Part shown: positions 1 to 12,299 of the stretch, in pieces
Layout: each line of letters begins with the position of its first letter
Numbering within the stretch: position 1 is the stretch's first letter
Source of the DNA: Paracamarosporium sp. OC-R06-R3
Taxonomy: Eukaryota; Ascomycota; Dothideomycetes; Pleosporales; Didymosphaeriaceae
NCBI GenBank assembly: GCA_019828545.1
Contig: JACVRA010000181.1
Span: 1-64,000 of the forward strand
DNA length: 64,000 nucleotides
Direction of reading: 5' to 3'
The notes under the pieces: model-generated
Databases searched by the model: none
What the model was told of the DNA's origin: nothing
The model's input: the letters and a program-made list of their open reading frames with translations, nothing else
Program-made: the position numbers and the translations under genes

Positions 1-2689
1 TACTTATTTAAGCTCCTAATAATTATAGCTTAACTAAGCCCCTAAGGCTTAATATAATTAATTAGTCTCTAGCCTTATTATAGGATTCCTTTATTATCTA
101 GATTAATATTAAGGCCTTTAGCTTTTAGTACCTTATAAGTACTATCTTATAGCCTTTAGTTCCTTATACTTATAATATTAAACTTATTTTATTATATTAG
201 GTACTAGTTTAAAATATATTAAGTATATATATATAGGTTATTTATACGTTAATATAAGTTAGTCTTCTTTAAATAAGACTTATAAAAAGTATAAGAAGAA
301 GGTTAAAGAGGATAAAAAAAAATTAATAACTATAATTATATAAATATTATAAAATAAGAAAATCTTTACTTAAGTTAAAGAGTATACTTATAAGAAGATA
401 ATATATTTTACTATAGAAATGGCTATAAATAAAAAAGATATAAGTACTACTATTATAAATTATTTTATAGTAAATACTCTTATTAACTATTCTACTATAA
501 TATAGTTAATGTTAAATATAGTTAATAAAATAGTATTTATTTTTAATTTATTATAATAATATATCTTTTATATTTATTATTTAATTACTAAGTTATAGAA
601 TCCTTATTTATATTCTTTAACTAATTATTAATAATTATTAAAATTACTCTTTAGTTTTTAAGTATTTTTACTTTCTAGGTATTCTTTTTATTTAATAAGG
701 TATTATTAAATTCCTTAGTAGGTCTTAGTATATTTAATACTTTTTATTTTAAATTTATTTTTTTCTTTTACTTTATAGTAGAAGGTTATTTAAACTAGAG
801 TTTCTTAGTCTACTAATTTTAATAAAAATATATAAAATATAAGGTATATCTTTATATTAGGTAGTAGTTTTAGTTTATAATTTATTAATAATATTTATTC
901 TAAAATAAAAAATAGTTTAACCTTAATATAGTCTAGTTTTTTATATTTTTTCTTTTATATATAAAGATTCTTTATAAGTAGATATACTTTATCCCCTTTT
1001 TTTAGCTAAAATACCATTTTTCGTTTTTTATTAATATATAAAATTGCCTATTTTTAGGCCTTTTTAAGGTTTTTTTATAATTATTTATATATTCTTTTTA
1101 GTTTTTCTATTAATTTAATAGCTTTTTCTATTTTTATTATTATTTATAGTACTTAATTAAAAAGATATAGATGTCTTCTATAATTTATATAGTAAGGTAT
1201 ATATTTTAATATAATTAATTCTTTATTATTATATACTAGTTATACTATTAATAATAATAAAATTTAGTTATTCTTTTAGTTATTATAGTAGATATATAGG
1301 TATATTTTTAGTATTTAATTTATATATTCTATCTATTCGTTTATTTATAAGTAATATACTATTAATAGTTTTCTCTTAGTTCTAATAAGTACTATAAGGG
1401 TTATTTAATAGTTTAATATAAAAAGTTTATTTCTATTACTTATAATTATCTTTAAAATTTTATAGTATTAAATAAATTAGTTTAATAAAAGATATATAAG
1501 TTCTTCTACTAAGAGCTTTTTATTATATAAAATAAGTTTAATATATTTAGTTAATTAATAGACTATTATTAAAATAGTATTATACTTAATTTCTATTACT
1601 AAGTTCTTAAATATTAGTAGTCTTATAATAAAATTTATTAATATATCTTTTTATAGTACTTTTAGTATCTTAATTACTTATATTTTTCTATACTTAAGAT
1701 ATATTATATATTTATTCTATTAGTATTTAATGTATTTTTTAATATATTTTATAATTACTTTTTTAATTCCTTTAAAGTTGTAGTTCCTTTAGATAAGCTC
1801 TATTATTTTCTTAATTCCTAGGTATTTATATAGTAGGTTATTATAATATTATTATATAATCTTAGTTTATAATTCTTTTAATACTTATCTTATAATTATA
1901 AGTAGTTAATTAAGTTTTACTATTAGTTTTAGTAATCTATCCTTAGCTTTTTTAAGTATAATTAAGTATATTTTCTATTTTTTTTTTATTAAGTTATTTT
2001 TTCTACTAAGAACGTTAGCTTATCTATTATCTTTTTCTACTATATAGATAATCTTAAATTTATATTATCCTATTATTTATAATTAATACTATTATTTTAA
2101 TATAAGTTTTCTTATTATTATAAATTATAAAAGGTTTTTATAGTCTATATAAATTTCTAGTATTAAGTAACTAAGGGTATATATCCTTTAGTATTTTAAG
2201 GCTTTAATAATTATATATAGTTCTTTATTATATATATTATATTTTATTTTGGCGTTATTTAGTTTATAAGAGTAGTATATAATTAAATACCATTTACTAT
2301 TTTATTCCTATTTTATATAAGCTTTTAATATAAGATTACTTACGTTAGTTTTAAAATATAATAGTTTATTACTTCTAAAGTATATAAAAACTAATTCTAT
2401 AATATATACTATTTTAAGTAGTTAAAATAATATTTTATATTTATCTATTTATTAAAAAGGTATATTCTTTTTAATAAGGTTAGTTAAGGGTACTATAATC
2501 TTAATATAATTTTTAATAAATTATTAATTAAATTTATAAAATTTTAAAAATTCTTAGATGTTTTTTATTATTCTTAATATTGGCTAGTTTTATATATACT
2601 TAACTTTACTAAATGCTATCTTAATCCCTTTTGTTATTATTATATATCCTAGAAATTTAAGTTATTTAATGCTAAATTAATATTTCTTT

Positions 2690-2970
2690 AGCTTAATCTT
2701 TAAATATACTTTATTTAATACTTTTAATACCTTTTATATATAGGTAACATAGTTAGATTTATTATTAGAATAGATAAGTATATTATTTATATATATAATA
2801 ATAAATATATCTAGATATTTCTATAGTATACTATTAACTAGTACTTAAAAGGTAGTTAATATATTTATAAGTCTAAAGGGTATTACTATATACTTAAATA
2901 ATTTATATCTTATTTAAAATATTATTATTTATTCTTCTCCTTCTTTTATCCTAATAAAATAATATCTGTC
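2690..2970 (-). pseudogene. Reverse transcriptase core of a Ty3/gypsy element, RIP-mutated
   Basis: Read on the minus strand, this segment gives the gypsy RT palm in order: a decayed PFGLTNAP block, a degraded ATFQ block, then a YINNILIYS motif at 2,767-2,793. In Ty3/gypsy enzymes that motif is Y-[IVL]-D-D-ILIYS; both catalytic Asp codons have become Asn through G-to-A change, and Gln/Trp codons have become stops. The enzyme would have copied element RNA into DNA; this copy cannot. The frame holds across the segment despite the damage, which is why I trust the call. Confidence 0.8.
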
Positions 2971-5900
2971 TTATAGGTCTATTATTATAAAGATTTTAGT
3001 AATAGTAAGTCTATCTCTTAACTTAACTATATTAAATAATAAGTAATAATTTTTAATTATTATATTATTAAGTTATTAGTAATTTATATATAGTCTAGAT
3101 TGTCTATCCTTTTTAAATATAAATATAAATAGGCTTACTACTTTTAATTTTAATATTTAAATATATCCCTTTTTTAGGTTTATTTTAATAAACTCTTTTT
3201 TTTATTTAAGCTCCTTTTTTAACTTTATATATAGTAGTCTAAAGGGCGGAGTTTTCCCTTCTTCTAAGTTAATTATATAATCTTATAACTAATATTTTAA
3301 AAGGTTATATATTTCTTTTCTTTCTTTAAATATATACTTTTATTTATAGTATTACTTAAGTATCTTATAGAGTATACTATTATCTATTTTCTTATATTTT
3401 ATAATCTAGTAGTTCCTATTAGTATCTATTAAAAATTTACCTAATTTTTTAACTATATTAAGTTATAGTATTATATTATTAATAACTTTCTTATTTACTA
3501 TTCTCTTCCTAGAATATATAGGCATTGCTTATAATATATATTTATAGCATTTAAAGAATATCTTCTTTTTAATCCAATTAATATTTAAATTATATTTTTA
3601 TAGTTAAGGTAGTTTTAATATAACTTTATATTATAATCCTTTTAATATATTTAGAATAATTTCTTTTATATATCCTTAAATAATTATTATTATTTTAACC
3701 TCTTAGGTAATATAAGGTATCTTAGGCATTAGGGTTTTATTTATAATATAGAGTATATAGGGTTTTTTTTTATCTAGTATAATAAGTCCTACTTTTTTTA
3801 CTATTTAATATAATATAAAGTTTTTCTTTATTTTTAAATTTATAAGAGCTTTTGTCTATATCTTTTTAAGCTATACTAATAGCTTAATTTATATTATTAT
3901 AATTAATATTTTATTTAACTTAATAAAGACTTCTTCTTATTAAAGTTTAAATTTAAAAAAGACATTTCTTTATATAATTCTAGTATAAGATAGGGGTTAC
4001 TCTTTACCTTTTACTTTTAGTAATAATATTTTTCCTTTTTAAATCTATACTTTCTCTTTTCCTTTAGATACTATTAGTATTCTAGGTTTAAATAAGTATA
4101 CTATAATTCTTAAGTATATATATTATTAATAATTAGTTTTACTATAAGGATTTATCTATTAGTAAGGTTAAGAAAGAATATTACTTCTTATTTATCTTAT
4201 AGATATTTATTATAGGTTATAATAGGGTAATTAAACTAAGCCTAGTAATATTTAAGTAAGTATTATAGTTTATAGTTTAATTCTTTCTTTCCTTAATAGT
4301 ATATTATATATATATTATATTTATAGTATTTTATATATAGTTTTAAGTATATAGAATTTTAATAATTTAAGTTATATTATTATTAGTAGAAAGAGTTCTT
4401 ATTTTAATATATTACTTTTATATTTTTATTATTATTATAGTAGATGTCTATTTAGGTTTAGTTTATTAATAAAGTATATATTACTTTTTATTTTTAATAG
4501 GTACTACTTAAGTATAAAATACTTTTTATAAGTATATTTTTATTTCTTAATTATTAAGGTTCCTTAAGGTAGTCTTATATATTAATTATTAAAATACTTT
4601 CCTTTTCTTTTATATTTAGATAGGGTATAGGTATCCTAGATAGAATATTTTTCTTATTCTTTTTTTAGTATTTATTATTAAGGTTACTTATACTATATTA
4701 TTCTTTACTTTTTATTAAGAGTATTATAATTTTATTAAGCTATTATATTTATTCTTTAGTTAAAATAACTTTCTATTCTTCCTCTAGTTCTTATTCCATT
4801 GTTAATTTAAAAAAGGTTAATATATTTAACTATTTAATAATCTTATTCTTAGATTTATAATTTCTAGTTATATATCTTAGTTTATAATATATAAAATAAG
4901 TATAAGTTTTTTATTTTATAATAGTCTTTTATATAGACGTATTCTTATTATATTTATTTTTAAGTACTAAAGTAATATTATTAAGTTTTATAACTTTATT
5001 AAATAATTCTTTAATAGTTTATAGGTTCCTTTTTTATCCTTTTATTAAAACGTTAAGTTAGCTATAGTAGATTTCTTCTATAGGTTAATATTTATAATTA
5101 GTTTTTAGGGTATAGAGTAGTAGTTATAAGACTTAATAGTTTTCTTTAAATATTAATTTTCTATATTCTACTTCCTTTAAGTTATAGTATAAGTCTTATT
5201 TTAAGTTATACTATTTTAAATTAATTTAAATTACTTTATTTATAAGTTCTTAGAGTATATTAATTATAGTATTATTATATAAAAGCTTTTATCTAATAAA
5301 CTTCTTAAGTCTTTAGTAAAAGTATATTATTAAAAATACTTTTTTTTATTTAGTTTAGTTAGAGTTCTTTTTAAATTTAGTTATATATTTAGCTACTAAT
5401 CTAGTTTACTTAATATTTTAAAGGGCTTACTTAATAATTTAAGTTATATTAATTATATTAAAGTATATTTTAAGCTTTATATAGAAGTGGTTATAGTCTT
5501 TTATTATTTAGTTAGTAGTATTATTAACTTTATTATCTTATATAAGATACTAGTTAATATAGGGTTAAATCTATTTAAGTATATCTTTTTTTATATATAT
5601 AGTAGTAAAGAGGGTCTTATTCTTATCTTCTTATTCTTATCTTAAAAAGTAAAAGTATATATTAAGTTATAGAACTTAAATCTTTATATACTTATAATTA
5701 CTATAGTATAAATTAGGCTTAGTAGTAGAGTTTTAATAATTCTTAATACTAATAATACTATTACTTTTAAAAGTATTAATAAATATAGTTAAAAGGTTAC
5801 TAATACTTATATTAAGGGTATTTAAAATATTAAAGCCTTAAAGTTAATTAAATATAAAGGGGTAAGTAGAGTTAATTCTTAAATAAGAATACTTAGTATA

Positions 5901-6420
5901 AAATAAAATAATATTATATTATATAAATAATATAATAGAAGTATTAAAAAAATCTAAATAATAGATTACTAATAGATTATTACTATATAAAATAGATTAA
6001 ATATAAAAATTAAAGGTAATTCTTTTATTTTTATATACTTATATTAGGGCTATTTATTAGTAAGTACTCTTTTTAAAGTGTTCTCTTTAAAGCGCTCTCC
6101 TTAAAGCGCTTACTATAAAATACTTACTATAAAATACTTTTTATAAAGTAGTTATATAACTCTTTTATAAGTATTAGTATATATAAGTATATAGGTTAGG
6201 CCTATATATACCTTTTTATAATAGGAATCTACTTAATTAATTATCTTCCTTTATATTAAAATCTTAAATCTTAACAACCTTTAAGGCTACTTTAATGTAA
6301 ATAGCTAGTAAAAGAAGAGTATATATAAAATAAAAAACTTTTAATAGATTTAATAACTTTTTAGTATCTTTTTATATTAGGCCTATAAATTAGTTAATTA
6401 ATCTTTAGTTTACCTTTTAT

Positions 6421-6422
6421 NN
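6421..6422. other. Two undetermined bases (assembly join)
   Basis: Two N characters sit between AT-rich sequence and a pyrimidine-rich run. This is probably a scaffold join or an unresolved low-complexity base call. Linkage across this point may not be exact. Confidence 0.95.
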
Positions 6423-6429
6423 ACATAGA

Positions 6430-6985
6430 CCTTTTAACTACCTATATTAATATACTTTTTTTTTAATACTTAAATTTTTAAACTTATTTTTATTTCTTTT
6501 TTTTTTACTTTTTTATTTTTTTTATCTTTTAATTTTTTTTTTTAAATTTTTCTTTTTTATTTTTTCTTTACTCTCTTCTATTTTCCTATTTTATTTTATT
6601 TTTTTTTTATAATATTTCTTTCTTTTTATTTCTTTTATTTTTATACTATATTTATCTTTTTTATACTTAAACTCTCTTGTTTTTATATTTATTTTATTTA
6701 TATATAAACTTTTTATATTTTATTTTTAATTTTTATTTATTTTATATTAATTTACTATTTATTTTTCCTTTATTTTCTTATTAGTCTTTATTTTATTTTC
6801 TTATATTAAAATTTTTTACCTTTTTTTTCTATTTCTCTTCTTAGTTTTTATTTTTTTTTTTTTTTTTCCTTCTTATTAAATCTTTTTTATATTATATAAT
6901 TTTTCTTTTACTTTATATTTTATTTAACTTTTTTATATTTTCCTTCCTCTTCTTTTATATTTCTTAATTTTTAACCTTAAATAAT
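6430..6985. repeat. Pyrimidine (T/C)-rich low-complexity tract
   Basis: About 550 bp are almost only T and C on the plus strand, with several runs of eight or more T. No ORF, RNA or element end is visible. It lies just beyond the 3' end of the ruined recombinase/helicase gene. Confidence 0.85.
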
Positions 6986-7009
6986 AATTATATTATTTAT
7001 TTAATTTTT

Positions 7010-10000
7010 ATAATACTATTAATATATTATTAAAATAATCTCTTTATTTCTACTACTATTCTTATAAATATAAACTTAATAATAAGTTTATAAATTTATA
7101 TACTTTTATTTTATTAAATATACTACTATTTTACTCTTTTAATAATCTAGTTATCTAATAAAACTCTACTACTATATAATTACTCTTAATTAAATAAAAT
7201 GTTTACTTTATTCTTAAATAGTAAAGTAACCCTTCTATAGATAATTTATAAATCCCTTTACTTATTAACTATTATACTTAACGTTTTTGTATGCCGTCCT
7301 TATCCCTGTATATAATCCCTATTAATCCGCCTAATAAAACCCCTTAATACTAGTAATGGCCGTCTACTAACTACTAATACTGCCTATTTCTATTTTCCTC
7401 CTATTAATTGCAAATCTCCTACGGTACCCTATACTAAAAATAGCCTAAATACGGCTTAAACTATATTGTCTACTTAATCTTTTTAATTATCTCCTTAGCC
7501 TGCTGGCTTTCTGCCTATTAATACTGCCAAACGTCGTGTGTACGCTGTCCGTCACTGGCTGCCTTATATACTCTATACTAATTTAACTACTGTACTAGCT
7601 ATCTATACAGCCACTCTATGCTGCCATACGCCTTCTACTACTCCTATATCTATCTTTGCCGTAGGCCTTATTATATCTAATCTTACTGTTAGAATGTATA
7701 CTATAACCCTTCTCTCTCTATTTCTATCTCTACTTTAGCCACTTCTATCTCTTCTTTATTGCTACTAATCTTGCTGCTGCCCTCCTTGCTTTCTACCTCT
7801 TCTATCCCCTCGTCTATCCCCTTATCTGTCCCCTCGTCTACCCCCTCGTCTGCCCCCTCGCCTCCTCAGTATACATTACACTTTTCTTCTCCCTCCTTGT
7901 ACCCTACCTACTCTACTTCTCTTTTGTCTAAGTAACCACCTATTACTACCTGCCTACACCTTACTACCTTGCCTTCTCTAATTAATGCCTATACTAACGT
8001 ATGCTCCTTCTCCTCCTACCTGTTTTCAGCTGCTCACTGTGCTTCTGCCTATACGATTATAACTGCCTTATTTTACGCCCTATCTCGTCCCACCCTACCG
8101 CTCTCCTACGCGTAATCCAGTACGGAAAATGGCTAATCTATGTAGATAATATACTAGATATTAGGGATGTTAATGCCCATCCCTAATGCACTCGTGGCTA
8201 CAATTACCCGGCCTCTACCTATTATAAAATCCTCTAGTATACTTACCTTGCCGACTGCATTATAGTAATACGTATGGCATTTAAGCTACTACACTAGCTC
8301 TTAGACCTTACGCACTAAGTTGCTATAAATTACTACCTTGCCCTTCTTGTACTTGCGCAACTTCTTCTAGACTATGCCTAATATAATTCCCTCTACCTCC
8401 TACTTCTTTACTACCCTCCCTATCTTAATTACCTAGTATACTACGTTTGTCTACGTCGTCTCTACCTAGAATACTTTAACCTAGTTAGAATTAAAATATA
8501 TTTACTAGAACAGCTCGTCCTCTTTACTAGGTGGCAATATTGCGGTTAATAGTACTATCTACGTCTTAACTATTACTAACTTGCTTAGTTACTACATCTA
8601 CTTACGGAACGTATACTGCTAGTTTAATATAATATAGTATTTATTAATTATAATGTAGTCTAGTTACTGCATTACTTTTAATTAGTTTATAAACGTAGTA
8701 AACGCCTGTATTACTATAGACTTAAGCATTACTAATATAATGGCAGCTACGTTAGGTAGACGACAACTCTCCTATACTATATATAATATCCCTAGCTTTC
8801 TACACTACTACTTTATATCCCCTCGTAATGTAATTAACGGGACGACGACGATAGTCGTACCCCCTTACTCTACCTACGTTAGTAATATAAATAATATGCT
8901 TTTGCCTACCCCTATTAGTATTACTACTACTACGGGGCTCTCTTTACTTAAAATGGCCTTAATAGCTTCTTTCTAGACGCTGCAGAAGGTTGCCGTCTTA
9001 CCTACTATATACTATAATTACTTAGTAGCATTTACCTTTCTTAGTCTTTCTAATTAATTAATCTTAGCTTTGTCTACCTTACTTTTAAACGGTGCCCTCT
9101 TCTACTTCTTATACCTATCCCCTTAAACGTCCAATAGGAACCCTAAAAACTAATGCTAATCTATACTTAATATCTAGAACTGCTGCTGCCTGTCTACTAC
9201 TGCTCCAGCCTACTCTATAATGCCGCGTATGTATATTATGCCTGCCACGTGCGCCGTGTACCCTGCCTACAAATTAGCTACCAACCCTATAACATTCTCC
9301 TCATCCCATGCATCGTTCTCATCGCCCCTATCTGGTTGGAACGCCGTGGATCTACGCAAAAACCGCTGACTAATCCCAATTGCAATCTTGCAATATACTG
9401 TGATCGTTAACGGCTGGCCTAACCTAATACTAGTCTTATGCTTTAACGCCTCCTATAACCTATCCGTCGTCCACTTGCGCCCGCTGGGGTCGGCTGGCTA
9501 CATATGTAATGAAATTGCCTCCTTCTCCTATACTATAGCCTCCATCTGCTGCTGGAACGGCAACACTAACTATATGTAATATACTAATAGCTCGCCCACC
9601 TTGTGCGGTAAATACTAGTAGATAATCTTAATGTTACTACTAACTATATACCCTTTGTAGTATCTTATCGTAAACACTACCTTACTATTCTTAATAAATA
9701 TATTATAGTAACCCCCCTTAACCGTATTGCTATACTGGATGCTTATGATCTCTAGGCCTCTTGCTGGCTGACCGCCTATAATATATATTAATATAATTAA
9801 CTTCTCTTTAAATGTAACCACCCTATCTATATACTGCTTAACCGCTTACTAGTTAACGCCTAAATGGGTACCTGGCTTTATAAACTGGCCTCTAAGTTAG
9901 GGGTCTTGGCCTACTTACTTAAACAACCACTACTCTCCGTCTACGGGCATATAGGTACGCTAGTCCTTTAAAAAATTCTACTTAGGCCGCTTATTAGTTA

Positions 10001-11792
10001 GATTATCGCGTAAACTCTCTTATAGGATTCTAGGGTTGGGTTTAGTAGACGGGCTATTGCTAAACAACAAATCCTCTATTAATAGCTACTTATATATATA
10101 TACTAGCCTATGTACTATGCTATAGAACTGGGTTATGGTAAACTATACCTCCTTATACAGCAACGTATCCTACCCTACCCATTCTATATATCTGTAGGAC
10201 GTTGTATTGTAATAAATTTTTAATCTATACGTCTACAAATCTAATATCTATTACATAAGGCTATAGCTGCTGTAGACTATAAATCTATCTATTATATACT
10301 AGACGTACTATAAACACCCTTTTAGCTAGTATTGCTATAGGGTGCTTTTACTATTACTCCTATATATACTATTGCTATCTATATCATCTCCTTTAAATAG
10401 CTTTGACGACTCTAACGCCTACTATACAACTATAAACTAGGCGACCTTAATGACGGCTAATAATATAGGTGGGTACTACTCAGCGCCCTTCTACCCGTCC
10501 TCCTTAACCCCCAGCACGGCCAATGCGTACACCAATGGGCTGTCGTACTCCTTACGGGTGATGGACTGGTTTAATAAGGTAATGTAAAATACTAAATACG
10601 CCTTTTTTACATCCAATAACGCTTCTAGCTTACTAATTAATCTAGAACCTACTGTCTACTCTGCCTCCATTTTGCCTACTATGCTATCTATATCGTCCGT
10701 TATCTTATCTAACTCCTTGTTTGGCTCTTCTTCTTCTTTTTCTACTTTTAAATCTACCTCCCCTGCTGCCTTTACTAACGCCTCCTACGCCTTGTGCTGC
10801 CGCTGCGTAAACCAATACTTGAGGCTCTTCCACCTATGCTCTTACTAGGTTTACCAAAAAAATATTAACATCTACTTCTATGGCTGCGTGTGGTCGCCAA
10901 TCAACTTCTTATTTATATATAGCTGCAATGGCTGGAACTGCGTCTAGTGCTTTTCTATCTAAATTACTTCCAGCCGTACAAACACACCCGTGCGGTGGAT
11001 GACTAACAACTAGCTGAACTATACTAACCTATCTATGGCTTTCTATATGGCTACTGCTACGGGCTCCTCTTCTACTTTGGGCTCTTCTATGCTCGCCAAC
11101 AACTCCGGCTGCTTTATGCCTACTAAATACGGCATTTATCCTATACGCTTAAGCCACGGGTTCACCTCGTCCCGCACACCATCCTAGATTATCGTCTTAG
11201 CCTACTTTTGCACGTTGGCCTACGCCTCGTTTATATTCTGGCCAACCTGTGCCTACTCTATCTTGCCATCTATGGGTTTGGGGGTGGATTTAGGTTGGTG
11301 GACCTCAAAATACTATAAGCCGGCCCCTTAGATAAATAATTACTAGTAGTAGATATGCCTCTAACCTTAATTACTACGTAACTATATACTTTGCTTCTCT
11401 AATCAACGTAGGTGGCCGCCTTTGCCTGCTGGTAACCAATCGTAAACGTCTCGCTAATGGTTTTTTATAATGCGGAAACTTTAAATAATTTGGCAATACT
11501 AGCCTAGGGCTAATTTACGCATCAACCCGTCCGTGTACACTAGTAACTAACTAATGGGCTTAATACTTTGGCTGGGCAGCGTTAACTTACCGGCGTACTG
11601 CTTTAGTCCAGCCCAGCTCTTAAGCTCATCTGCTATTAACTGCGCTTACTTGCCTTTAATCTCTTGGTGCACTTTTTGCAAATAACTCCTAGCATAACTT
11701 AGTAGAACGCCATACCTGCATTCTCTATATATTACTAACGAGTACTTTAGTAAATATTTAAAATACTCGCCTACAACGTTGCTATTTGCCAT
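7010..11792 (-). pseudogene. Ruined DUF3505 / tyrosine recombinase-like / RecQ helicase fusion gene
   Basis: Read on the minus strand from an ATG at 11,792, one long frame can be followed with many TAG/TAA stops in place of Trp/Gln/Arg codons. Order of signals: a DUF3505-like N-terminus with a decayed C2H2 finger (CRECRYGV) near 11.7 kb; a conserved block KEYDSPLVYALAVLGV near 10.55 kb; a recombinase-like block GGQPARG at about 9.77 kb, then a K-x-x-x-x-x-x-S block near 9.36 kb and YIRG near 9.23 kb (candidate Arg...His/Lys-x-x-Arg...Tyr set); then a RecQ helicase with Walker A TGVGKS-like at 8.9 kb, GGTTIVVVPLITLRG at 8.85 kb, a motif II (family form DECH) mutated to NKYY at 8.64 kb, SALGMGINIPN at 8.17 kb and an ESGRxGRD block at 8.08 kb. 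A Cys-containing tail runs to about 7.0 kb. Fungal subtelomeric RecQ-type genes of this kind are familiar to me; the recombinase label is inference from motif spacing. No function remains in this copy. Confidence 0.85.
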
Positions 11793-11873
11793 AATAGTGG
11801 GTTTAACGCTGTAGTAGACAGTTACTATAATGGGTAATCTATAAAGCTAATAATTTAATATGTATTATAATGG

Positions 11874-11878
11874 CTACC
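11874..11878. repeat. Left target-site duplication, ctacc
   Basis: The five bases ctacc directly precede the left LTR and recur directly after the right LTR at 18,433-18,437. A 5-bp duplication fits Ty3/gypsy integrase. Confidence 0.9.
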
Positions 11879-12118
11879 TATAACGGCCTAGTGCACTAGT
11901 AGGTTATATAATCTCGCGTTTAGACGCAACTACGCGCTTAGGCGCAACTACCTTATATAATATTACTACCTAGAGCGGAACATTGTTCTGTCTAGTAACT
12001 ATATATAAAAGTAAGTATACCCTTTGTACCTATTATCTCCTTATCTTAGTATAGTTAAAATAGAGCCAACTTACCTTATTAACTACCCTTAATATAGGAG
12101 ACTAAGCTCGTCCTTATA
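11879..12118 (+). repeat. Left (5') LTR, 240 bp
   Basis: Begins tataacgg (RIP form of TGTAACGG) and ends ccttata (RIP form of CCTTACA). A TATA-like tataaaag box is visible near 12,003. Compared with the right LTR I count about 22 differences, all C/T or G/A. Confidence 0.92.
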
Positions 12119-12299
12119 TTATACTAAGATTACCAACTCGGCTGAAGGACGATAATATAATATTAGACTAAACTACTTAATCTACTAGCGCGTATAACTT
12201 AACAATGGCCACTCTAGGAGATCTATTATACAACTATACTAAGTCGTTAGTTTATTATAGAATATAATTACCTACGCTCTCTACTAATAGAGCTAAAGA

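Larger units (their letters stand above)
1..6990. repeat. AT-rich, RIP-decayed repeat tract
   Basis: This stretch is almost wholly A/T, with very few CG or CA dinucleotides and stop codons in every frame, as expected after heavy repeat-induced point mutation. The only protein-level signal I could recover is a Ty3/gypsy reverse transcriptase on the minus strand near 2.8 kb, so much of 0.5-5.9 kb is probably one minus-strand gypsy relic; I could not find its LTR ends. A run of short near-repeats with the unit 'cttactataaaata' lies at 6,090-6,150. No intact gene is present. Confidence 0.8.

Noticed and set aside
7538..9821. Plus- and minus-strand ORFs of 60-80 codons in the RIP tract
   Set aside because: They are short open stretches over the ruined minus-strand helicase/recombinase gene; only the minus-strand frame carries conserved motifs.
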